Shown here one piece after another: positions 23,891-32,964 of a stretch of DNA of 64,000 nt (positions within the stretch are counted from its first letter, which is position 1; the number at the start of each line of letters is the position of its first letter). This stretch comes from Rhizophagus irregularis (taxonomy: Eukaryota; Glomeromycota; Glomeromycetes; Glomerales; Glomeraceae). A program made the position numbers and the translations under genes. The stretch covers positions 3,474,501-3,538,500 of the forward strand of contig NC_089453.1 of assembly GCF_026210795.1 (NCBI RefSeq). The letters are read 5' to 3'. The notes under the pieces were generated by a model that was given only the letters and a program-made list of their open reading frames with translations, was not told the DNA's origin and did no database searches.

Positions 23891-24199
23891 TTCATTTGAG
23901 AGATAATTCTGTAAAAAAAAGAATTTTTAGGTGTTTTTTAGTGTGAGAGAAATTTTGAGGATATATATTTACTTGTAAAATCCTTTCTGAATTCATCAAA
24001 TGATTAATAATAAAATAGATTCTTGATCAGTGGTAATATGATCAGTACACAAAAAAAATAATTAGTACAGTTTTATTTTTACTCATTAGAATTTTGATTC
24101 TCCCAGGGTATTTATAAAAAAAAGTGAATTAACAGTTACGCAAATTTTTCGGTTGTACGAGGTTGTATTTGATTAAGTATGGAAATGTAATGACTTATG

Positions 24200-24357
24200 C
24201 CCTATAAAAAAAGTTTGTGCTAAATTTGTACCAAATGGGTTAATCATATGATATTTGTTTAGAATTTGTTCAAATTTTATATTATTTTTTAGTACAAATT
24301 TCGAATAAATATTGCATGATTAGTCCATTTGGCACAAATTTAACTTTTTTTATAGGG
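24200..24357. mobile_element. 158-bp hairpin MITE with CCCTATAAAAAAAGTT ends
   Basis: An imperfect palindrome over its whole length: CCCTATAAAAAAAGTT at the left, AACTTTTTTTATAGGG at the right, with ACAAATTT..CCAAATGG..TAATCAT matched inward. ATG occurs on both sides (24197-24199 and 24358-24360), suggesting a 3-bp duplication. Confidence 0.7.
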
Positions 24358-24671
24358 ATGTACTAGGCTACTTGCCTATTTCATAAATGAGTTTTTTTTT
24401 TATGGAATGAGAGATAAATTACTAATTGTGAGTATTGTATTACCAGCTTAATGTACCATTACTAGTATATATAATTTTCACTGAATTGGACTATCTTGAC
24501 TATCTTGTACAACTAGTGCTTCGATCTGGATGAAAACCGTCATTTAGATCACCATACTACTCTCGGATGCAAATTATTTTGATCGGCAATCTGAATTTCC
24601 TTTTATGATGTACTTTCCGAACACTATTTTTACAATACATTTATTTTATACATAAATAAAAGTCCAGCCGT
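24358..24671. other. Spacer before the Ty3 LTR, nothing recognised
   Basis: AT-rich, no ORF or repeat seen. Confidence 0.4.
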
Positions 24672-25787
24672 TGTAAACGGCCGAATATCAAGCATGAAAA
24701 TATGATAAAATTTAATCGCCAAATGTAATTACCAAACATTAAGAACGAACAAATTAATTATGAATTGGCGTGGATGGATAAATAATTAGCCGAAAAGGAT
24801 AAACATTTAGAAAGAGTAATGATCTACATGATGTAATATTTATTGAATGATTGACAAGGAACCAATAGGATAAATAGGGTCGATCAATTGTGGCTTAGCA
24901 ATCTTTAACAATAAGAACGACAAGAAAGAATAATTATAAGCCACAAAAGATAGATTATAAGCAAAACACATAAAGGGGATTAAAAGAACATATAAAATAA
25001 TGTCGGAAAGATTAAAGAATACAAAATAATATGAAAGATAATATGAAAAGATAGTATAAAGAAGGAATATAAAAGATAACATATTAAAAAGAACATATAT
25101 AAAAAGATAGCACAGCCATAAAAGATGGGTTATAAATTATTTCTTTACGATGTAATATTCGAATAATAGAAAAGATAATATATAAAATAATATATAAGAT
25201 AGTATATTAAAAGATAGCGTATTTAAAATATAGATAGTATATTAGAAAGATAGTTCAAAGATAATATGTAAAGAACATAAAAGATAGTATATAGATAGAA
25301 TAGAAAGTAGCATAAAAATTGTATATATAGAGAACGGAATTCAAAGTAATTCCATAGTTCTCATCCACAGATCTCAATAAAATATAAGTTTCACTTAATT
25401 ATTCGTTAATGAAGTTTAATATTAATTAAAGAATTAGATATATGTTTTGAAAAGTGATAATTCGTAGCGAGAGCTATTGAAGTTTGAAACTAAAGGTGAA
25501 AGTGGATATAATTTGGGGAAAATTCAGAGAAGTTAATTTTATTTTATTTCGTTCAACGTTTTATATTACTAACGCTATTTATGTTAGGAACCAAGAATGT
25601 TGTTGTATGTTGTCGTATATTGTTCGTTGAATGTGTTGCTTGTTAATTATGTTGTTGATTGATTGCTCGCTCGTTTAACTGCTCGTTCGTTCGCTTGTTT
25701 GTTCGCTCATTCATTCGTTCGACCATGAGAATGCCCGTTCGATGTGGCAACCTTGTAAATTGATGACAGGGGAATTGGGGGATCTCG
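24672..25787 (+). repeat. 5' LTR of the Ty3 element
   Basis: 1,116 bp, begins TGTAAACGGCCGAATATC and ends GGATCTCG (the solo copy ends GGATCTCA, so the canonical CA is mutated here). Limits come from alignment with the inverted solo LTR at 44760-45856. The interior has long runs of AAGATAGTATAT-type microsatellite and a GTTCGTTCG-rich 3' part. Confidence 0.88.
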
Positions 25788-27355
25788 TATGGTGCATGCT
25801 CCGAGAAAGGAAATGATCATCATCACATGATTATTATTATAATGAATATGAAAATTTAATTTCGTTAGTAAGTCACTGATAGGTATTATTAATCAATATT
25901 TTATTTTTAGAATTTATTTTTAGATTTCAGGTTTTGACGAGTTCAAAAGGAACCAATAAATCAACAAGGATTTAATTGAGTTAAAAACTTGAAAAGGTGA
26001 AAGATTGGAGTTTGTTGTTGTGCAAGTAATCATTTAATCGATAGAAAGCACAAGAATATTTCTTTCGGGAATAAAGTACCTGAGAAATTTCATAAGGAGA
26101 TGGAAAAGTGAAAGATAAATTTTGGAATAAAGATTAATAATGGGATAACACCAATGTATTATCTGGGGTTCATCTGTGTGGTATGGGTTACCTCTGAGTT
26201 TGGATTTCGGATAAATGCTCAAGATTGGAAAATTTTTATTCTTCGACATTAAAGATTATAACGTATGGGTTACGTCAAATCTGGATACCCAGCTCAATAA
26301 TGCGCAAATTGCTTTGGGGACGGGGAATAAAGATTGTAAAGACACCTACTATCAAGAAACATTGAAAGAATAAAATGGGACAAACCTGTAAACTATCATG
26401 CTTTTACCCAATGGGAAAAAGATAGAGATAAGCCCAGTATAGGTCCACCAATTTAAGAAAGTTGGTTTAGATGAGTTTTGAGGATAGCTGATGACTTTTG
26501 AAACTGGATTTTGGAAGGTTAGATTCACCCGTTGAGAAACAAGTCGGCCAACAAAGAAGGAAAAGATGGATACGTTGTATTGTTACAGGTTCTAGGCTAC
26601 ATTTCAGATGAGGGTTCCTGGTGTAGTGTCCTAGTTCACGCTCTCATTACAATGTTCCGTTAAAAGAAGATAACGTAGAAGGATATTTACACATTAACAA
26701 GCCGTATAATGAACATTACGTGCAGTATTTAATAATAGAGTAAAATCCGAAAAGAAGGACATTTATTTAAAAGAAGAACATTTATTTGAAAAAGAATATT
26801 TATTTGAAAAAGAACATTTATTTGAAAAGAAGGACATTTATCTGAAAAGAACGACATTCTGTGTATCATAGATTAATTTATATAATATAGAATATATAGT
26901 AAGAAGGATTTATGTGGACGATAAGAAAGATTGAAAATTCACAAACCTTAAAAGTTATGAAAATTTTGGAGTTTGTGATATGTGAAATTATGGATCGTGG
27001 TGACAAAAAGAGGTGATAAGTGAAATTATGAATCACGGTGACGAAAAGATGTGACATGTGAAATTATGGATATCGGTGATAAAAGATAAATTTCATGGCG
27101 CAGTAAAAACCTCCGCAGCCTGAGGAGATTGTGGACTTAGAAAAATTTTTGAAATTTTAAGGCGCAGTAAAAATCAATAGTAAAATATGGCGTAGTAAAT
27201 ATATAGAACAGAAAGATGGAATTTAAAGATTGAAAGAAGTAATCTATTTAAAGATAAAAGAATGTTTAGAAGATCAAAAAAATAGAAATGATAAGAGTGA
27301 AATATATATATAGAGAGAGGAATCCGATTAAGATTCTGGATGAACGATTACAACA
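25788..27355 (+). other. Ty3 leader with candidate primer-binding site and minisatellites
   Basis: Two nt after the LTR, TGGTGCATGCTCCGAG (25790-25805) is a candidate tRNA primer-binding site starting TGG; the tRNA was not identified. Further on are a 21-bp minisatellite AACATTTATTTGAAAAAGA (26755-26850) and about 35-bp repeats of GTGAAATTATGGATCGTGGT (26975-27085). No ORF is considered real. Confidence 0.6.
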
Positions 27356-30300
27356 ATGGAATGGTACGAAACTTGGAGAGTTGATTACGAAAATCACAAA
27401 TTAAGACATGATGAAAATATCGGAAATATAGATATAGACGAATTAAGAGGAGAAAATATAACATGTGAAATATGTTATCCAATAAGAGATATACCAGAAG
27501 TTTTCAAGAAATTTTGGAAAATATTGCAAAAATTTGAATATACGATAAAAGATTATAACGCAGAAACTATAAGAGCGTTATTAAATTTATTGAGTATAGA
27601 TAGTGAAGAAAGAAATAATTATACAAAGGGAAGGACTAGAGATGCATTAGATGTAATGGTCGAATCGATAAGATACTTGAAACAACCAGTATTAAGAGAA
27701 AAAGGATTAAAGATAATAATAATAGTGATCGTGAGAGATTGTATAGAAAATGATAAAGAAGATGAAACAATGGACAGATTGATAGGGAATGAAGAATTAA
27801 TAAGATATGGTTATATTTTGGAAGATTGGGATGTAAATATAAGATTTAGGGAATTTTATGAATGGTATAAAGAAGCTATAACAAATTTTATAGAATGTAA
27901 AGATAGCACTATTAGAAGATATAAAAATATATTGTATGAAGAAGCTGAATTAAAAGAAGACGAGTCGACAGAAAAGATAGAAGTGTTCAAACAGAAGATT
28001 AGATTAATGTTGCACACAATGCACATAAGAGTTCGTGAACATGGTTGGGGAATTAGTAAAGAAATAGTTGAAAAAGTTTATGATAAGATTAGGGGGTTTG
28101 AGCAATTAAATATAGATGAAACAGATAGTGATGACACACCAAGAAGTTATACTATAACAGAAACAGATGATGGGAAAGAAGAAAATTTACCAATTAGTAA
28201 AAATAAAGAAATGTCAGATGAGGAATCTGATGAATCTAATGAATCTAATAATGTTAAAGAAACTGAAACGACGAAGATATTCGAAGAAATAATTAGAATG
28301 GATTTGAGAAGAATGGGATATGATGTAGAAATAACAGAAATTGAAAGAATAAGAAAATTTGGAGTAACTGCAAAGATAATAACAACATATGAATTTATGA
28401 AGAAATATTTAACAATATGGAATCTTGAAGATGAAGAATTAGATGAACAAATATTACAATGGAGAGTTGAAAACACAAAAGAATGCGAAAGATGTGAAAG
28501 AGAGAGATTAAAGAAAGAATTTAAAAGCGGAAAAGAAATTTGCATAGAATGCGAGAAAGATGTTGAAAAAGAAAATCCAACAGATGACGAAAAGGAAATG
28601 GAAGAGGATATAAAAGGATCCGAAATTGGCTCAAGTAAAAAACCAAAAAGTAAAGAGGAAAATAAAAAATTAAAGGAAATACCTATAATACCAATAATAC
28701 CAGCACCACCAATAAAACCAAAGATAACAATGGCAGCATCAAGAGATGAATTCAGAGCAGATATGAGAGCATTAATGAATACTATGTATGGTCATGATAT
28801 TGGGCTAGATTGGAACAATTTAGCAGTACCACCAGTAACATTGACAGGATTACAAGGAGAAGTTCAAGCGAATGCTAATGCGATAGGAAATTTAAATGTG
28901 AATAGGGGAGCTATCGTGGAACTACCAGCATTTTATGGTACCAGTGGAGAAGATCCAGAAGAATGGGCAGATAAATTTGAGGAGGCATTTACAGCGAATG
29001 GTTTAGGGAATGATGATGTACAAAAATTTAGAATAGCAAAAGCAAGATTAATGGGAGGAGCAGCAGATTGGTTAAAGACTGAAGGAGTAAATATTGCCGA
29101 TTGGAATGCTAATGGAGATCATAATTTAAGATTAAGAGTAAGAATAATTGGAAAGTATGCAAGTGATGAAATTAAAGATAGATGGCTAGAACAATTAGAA
29201 AAGATTAGACAGGGAGACGAGAATGTAACTCAATACCTTACGAGATTTAAATATATATTAAAGAGAGCGGGAGGTGATGCAGCAGTAGCAGCGAACCAGC
29301 AAAAGAGAATTTTTAAGAATGGATTAAAACCGGACTTTACTAAAGACGTAGTAATGGAAAATCCAGCGGATTTAAATGCAGCATTTCAGATAGCAAAGAA
29401 CGTAGAAAGAGGTTTAGAAGCGTTAGCAGATAAAGTACAACCAAAAGAGTTTAATAATGAACAAAGAAGACAAGAACCTATTGTTCAAGGGAATGTAGGA
29501 AATAAAGAAGTAAGTGTAGATGAAGTAACAAGCAGTTTTGCGAAGTTACAAATTAAGACGTTAGAAGATGAGAATGAAAGATTAAGAAATTTAGCGAGTC
29601 AGAGTTATAGGCGATTGCCACAAAGAAACCAATCAGTACAGAGAAATCAACCAATTCAAAGAAATCAGTCATTCCAAAAAAGAGTACCGATATGCTACAC
29701 ATGTGGTAGAGCTGGTCATTATTCAAGAGAATGTCCAGAGAGAAGAAGGAATGTAAGATTGAATATGATAGATGAATATGACGATCAAGAAGAATACGAT
29801 TATGATGGATATGAATATGGGGAACCACAATACGGTGAAATGTATTATACACAAGGTTATTACGATGATTACGAAGACGGAGAATTGAATTATTATAATG
29901 AATTGTATGCAAAAGATAACGCAGTAAAAACAAGAAGACAAACAAGAAGGACGAGTCCAATAGTGGGATATAAGAATAATAATGAAGAAGGAAATTTACA
30001 AGAAGAATTAAGAGAAGCGGGAAATAGAATGGATGATAGAGAAATACCAAGTAGAACAACAACACCAAGATATACGCCCGAAAGGACAGAACAAAATAAT
30101 GTACACAGAGATAGTCAAAATTGGAATAATCCAATAGGACCAGAAAATTATAATTATGGTCGTCGACCCATGACAAAAGACGGAAGATTTTATAAACCAA
30201 TGTTCACAAAAGAAGGCAAAGCATTTTACCCTGGAATGCGGCAAGACGAATCTGGAAATTGGGTTAAAACAAAGCCATCAGGAACAGGAAAGCCCAGAGA

Positions 30301-30469
30301 ATATGGAGTGAGATTAACTGATGGAATACCACCTTACGACATTGTGGGAGACGTGAAAAATTGTAGAGCGAATATAACGTTTGGACAATTAACAAATGAG
30401 AATACTAAGTATCATAAGCAATTGAGGGAAGGAACATATAGACCAAGAAGTATAAACGAGAAAAATTGA
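27356..30469 (+). CDS. Ty3 Gag with a 460-residue N-terminal extension
   Basis: 1,037 residues. The canonical capsid starts near residue 460 (MAASRDEFRADMRALM) and runs through VELPAFYGTSGEDPEEWADKF, ADWLKTEG and GKYASDEIKDRW to about residue 700. A CCHC knuckle follows (CYTCGRAGHYSREC, about residue 780), then a Tyr/Glu/Asp-rich tail. The N-terminal extension is not typical Gag. It is charged and ends with a four-Cys cluster (CERCERERLKKE..ICIEC, about residues 377-401). ATG 27356 is the first in the open frame, so the extension is presumably translated, though an internal start at about 28730 would give a normal Gag. The stop is TGA in the context AAT TGA CTA, and the protease continues in the same frame. 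Confidence 0.88.
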   Translation: MEWYETWRVDYENHKLRHDENIGNIDIDELRGENITCEICYPIRDIPEVFKKFWKILQKFEYTIKDYNAETIRALLNLLSIDSEERNNYTKGRTRDALDVMVESIRYLKQPVLREKGLKIIIIVIVRDCIENDKEDETMDRLIGNEELIRYGYILEDWDVNIRFREFYEWYKEAITNFIECKDSTIRRYKNILYEEAELKEDESTEKIEVFKQKIRLMLHTMHIRVREHGWGISKEIVEKVYDKIRGFEQLNIDETDSDDTPRSYTITETDDGKEENLPISKNKEMSDEESDESNESNNVKETETTKIFEEIIRMDLRRMGYDVEITEIERIRKFGVTAKIITTYEFMKKYLTIWNLEDEELDEQILQWRVENTKECERCERERLKKEFKSGKEICIECEKDVEKENPTDDEKEMEEDIKGSEIGSSKKPKSKEENKKLKEIPIIPIIPAPPIKPKITMAASRDEFRADMRALMNTMYGHDIGLDWNNLAVPPVTLTGLQGEVQANANAIGNLNVNRGAIVELPAFYGTSGEDPEEWADKFEEAFTANGLGNDDVQKFRIAKARLMGGAADWLKTEGVNIADWNANGDHNLRLRVRIIGKYASDEIKDRWLEQLEKIRQGDENVTQYLTRFKYILKRAGGDAAVAANQQKRIFKNGLKPDFTKDVVMENPADLNAAFQIAKNVERGLEALADKVQPKEFNNEQRRQEPIVQGNVGNKEVSVDEVTSSFAKLQIKTLEDENERLRNLASQSYRRLPQRNQSVQRNQPIQRNQSFQKRVPICYTCGRAGHYSRECPERRRNVRLNMIDEYDDQEEYDYDGYEYGEPQYGEMYYTQGYYDDYEDGELNYYNELYAKDNAVKTRRQTRRTSPIVGYKNNNEEGNLQEELREAGNRMDDREIPSRTTTPRYTPERTEQNNVHRDSQNWNNPIGPENYNYGRRPMTKDGRFYKPMFTKEGKAFYPGMRQDESGNWVKTKPSGTGKPREYGVRLTDGIPPYDIVGDVKNCRANITFGQLTNENTKYHKQLREGTYRPRSINEKN

Positions 30470-30982
30470 CTACACTCGGTGGGAACTATGAAAAATGAGG
30501 AAAAGAGAACTACAGCAATGAGAACAGAATTAGAAGTTGAAGATCAATTAGTGAATGTAATAATAGATACCGGAGCAGCAGTAAGTGTGATAACAGATAA
30601 ATTAAGAAGAAGATTGAATATACCTATATTTGGAAAAAGTAAATTTAGATGTACAATAGCAAATGGGCAAAAGATAGCAGCATTAGGAAAGGCAAATATA
30701 ACTTTAAGATACAAAGATAAATTAGAGATACTAAAAGAAGTTGAAGTAATCGATTCAGAAGAAGAGGATCTAATTTTGGGAAATGATATATGGAAGCTGT
30801 ATAATGCAAAAATAAATTTTGAAGATCATACCTTGAGAATAGAAGAACAGGGAGAAATAATAACGATTCCAGTAGGATATGAAAGAGAAGTAGCATATGA
30901 AAGTGAGGAGAGTGAGGACGATGAAGAATATGAAAGTAATGATGAAGGAGAGGTATTCAGAATGCACCAGAATTTTAAATAG
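30470..30982 (+). CDS. Ty3 aspartyl protease, in frame with Gag after TGA
   Basis: Retroviral-type aspartyl protease that would process Gag-Pol. The catalytic triplet is in IIDTGAAVSVI, with LGKANITLRY and ILGNDIWKLYNAKIN as the flap and second ILG(N) motif. There is no ATG until 30488; the frame is continuous with Gag across TGA 30467-30469. Expression by stop readthrough is plausible but unproven. The frame ends with TAG at 30980-30982, and RT lies in a different frame 35 nt on. Confidence 0.87.
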   Translation, partial: LHSVGTMKNEEKRTTAMRTELEVEDQLVNVIIDTGAAVSVITDKLRRRLNIPIFGKSKFRCTIANGQKIAALGKANITLRYKDKLEILKEVEVIDSEEEDLILGNDIWKLYNAKINFEDHTLRIEEQGEIITIPVGYEREVAYESEESEDDEEYESNDEGEVFRMHQNFK

Positions 30983-31017
30983 AAAGTCTTGGCTCTGAAG
31001 AGAGAGAGACGGAAAAG

Positions 31018-32541
31018 ATGCTTGAACCAAGTGGAAAATTTATGCAAAAATTAAGTATAGGGAAGGTAGGAGAACCAATTTGGGAAAATATGGTAAAATT
31101 ACTATTAGAATACCAAGATATTTTGGAATATGACAAAGAAATAGAAGGAAGGACAAAAGCGGCGCAACATGAGATAAAAATAAAAGATGGAGTAGAACCG
31201 ATAAAGCAAAGAAGATACAAAGAAACAGATGAAAAGGCAAAATTTATAAGCGAAGAAGTAGATAAATTGTTAAGACAAGGAAGGATAAGGAAATCAAAAA
31301 GTCCATGGAGTTCACCGGTTACATTAGCAGGAAAGAAAACGGGAAAATATAGATTCTGTATTGATTACAGAAAGTTAAACAAGATAACTATAATGGATAG
31401 TTTTCCTTTACCAAGAATGGATGAATTACTAGATAAATACAGGAAAGCAAAATGGTTTTCAAGTATAGATTTAGCAGCAGGATTTAATCAAGTAGAAATG
31501 AAAGAAGAAGACAAAGAAAAAACAGCATTTGTATGTTCAAAAGGATTATTTGAGTATAATGTAATGCCATTCGGTTTAACTAATGCACCAGTGACATTTC
31601 AAAGATTAATGGATGAAATATTAGAAGAATACATAAATGATTTTATAGTAGTATATATTGACGATATTATGATATATTCAGAAAATTTAAAAGACCATAT
31701 GGAACATGTGGAAAAAGTATTAAAGAAGTTACAGGAGAATAATTTAATAATAAAATTAAAGAAATGTAGATTTTTGAAAAGAAACATAGAATTTTTAGGA
31801 CATATAGTAGGAAATGATGGATTGAGGCCAGACGATAAAAAGATAGAAAAGATAAAAGAAATGAAGGCACCAACAACAGTGAAAGAAGTAAGATCATTTT
31901 TAGGACTTTGTTCATATTACAGAAAATTTGTGAAGAATTTTTCAAAGATAGCAAGACCAATAAGTGATTTGAGAAAGAAGGGAATACCTTTTATTTGGGG
32001 AAGAGAACAACAAGAAGCATTTGAAAAATTAAAAGAAAAGTTAATACAATATCCAATATTGCGACATCCAGATTGGAAGAAAGAATTTCTATTAATAACA
32101 GATGCATCAGGAAAAGGATTAGGTGCAGTATTAAGTCAAAAAGATGAAAAGGGAAAAGAAGTAGTAATAGCATATGCAAGTAGAAGTTTATTACTAGCAG
32201 AAGAAAATTATCCGATAACAGAATTGGAATGTTTAGGAATAGTTTGGGGAATTCAACATTTTCATAAATATTTAATCGATAGAAAGTTTAAAGTAATAAC
32301 AGATCACAGTGCATTAAAAGGATTAATGAATGCAAAGATACCAAAAGGAAAAAGAGCAAGATGGGTAATGGAATTACAGCAGTATAATTTTGAAGTAATA
32401 CATAGATCAGAAAAAGAAAACACGAACGCCGATGCATTAAGTAGATTATTAAAGATAGTAGAGGATCAACCAGAAATAGTAATAATCGACGGAGTAGACG
32501 GATTAGGAAAAACAAGTATAGTACAAAATTTAATTAAATAA
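31018..32541 (+). CDS. Ty3 reverse transcriptase and RNase H, running into a P-loop
   Basis: RT motifs: SKSPWSSPVTLAGKKTGKYR, SSIDLAAGFNQVEM, FVCSKGLFEYNVMPFGLTNA and the catalytic VVYIDDIMIYS. RNase H (RT_RNaseH type): LITDASGKGLGAVLSQ (Asp), YPITELECLGIVW (Glu), VITDHSALKGL (Asp) and NTNADALSRL (Asp). The last 20 residues are not RNase H: they form the Walker A of a nucleotide kinase (IDGVDGLGKTSIVQNL). TAA at 32539-32541 ends the frame, but homologous sequence continues. ATG 31018 may not be the true start, since protease-RT expression probably needs frameshifting. Confidence 0.93.
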   Translation: MLEPSGKFMQKLSIGKVGEPIWENMVKLLLEYQDILEYDKEIEGRTKAAQHEIKIKDGVEPIKQRRYKETDEKAKFISEEVDKLLRQGRIRKSKSPWSSPVTLAGKKTGKYRFCIDYRKLNKITIMDSFPLPRMDELLDKYRKAKWFSSIDLAAGFNQVEMKEEDKEKTAFVCSKGLFEYNVMPFGLTNAPVTFQRLMDEILEEYINDFIVVYIDDIMIYSENLKDHMEHVEKVLKKLQENNLIIKLKKCRFLKRNIEFLGHIVGNDGLRPDDKKIEKIKEMKAPTTVKEVRSFLGLCSYYRKFVKNFSKIARPISDLRKKGIPFIWGREQQEAFEKLKEKLIQYPILRHPDWKKEFLLITDASGKGLGAVLSQKDEKGKEVVIAYASRSLLLAEENYPITELECLGIVWGIQHFHKYLIDRKFKVITDHSALKGLMNAKIPKGKRARWVMELQQYNFEVIHRSEKENTNADALSRLLKIVEDQPEIVIIDGVDGLGKTSIVQNLIK

Positions 32542-32964
32542 TGGGAAAAACAAAGATTAAAAGTAAGATTCAATACTTATAAAAGAAGAAGAAAAGATAA
32601 AGATGAATTTCACGAATCAAAGATGGATACAGAATGGAAATTCAGAAAGAAGTAGTGGAACAAATAAATAGAAGAATGTTAGAATATGATGAAGATACAG
32701 ATATAATAATTTTAGACAAATCACCATATTGTGAATATTATTATTTTTTTTTTTTTTTTTTCAGTTCACGTGCGCATAGCGCATATTTTATTGATATAGA
32801 TTGAGAATTACAGGATGTGAAGTTGTAGGTACAAGGTCAGATAGTAAAACTATATGGGACTACAAACCTTACAACAAGACTTAGTAGAAAATTAAATACA
32901 TAAAAGACTACCAACGACAACTGAGTTAAGTTAAAATTACTAAAAAGGACTAAACTCCGCACCT

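Noticed and set aside
28147..28545. 132-codon minus-strand frame opposite Gag
   Set aside because: Antisense shadow of the A/G-rich Gag sequence, Ser/Leu-rich, no independent signal.
29553..30200. 215-codon minus-strand frame opposite the Gag tail
   Set aside because: Hydrophobic Leu/Tyr/Phe-rich antisense of the acidic Tyr-rich tail; typical artefact.
32745..32760. Poly(T) run as a pol III terminator
   Set aside because: It is the poly(A) tail of the minus-strand LINE-B, next to its target duplication.
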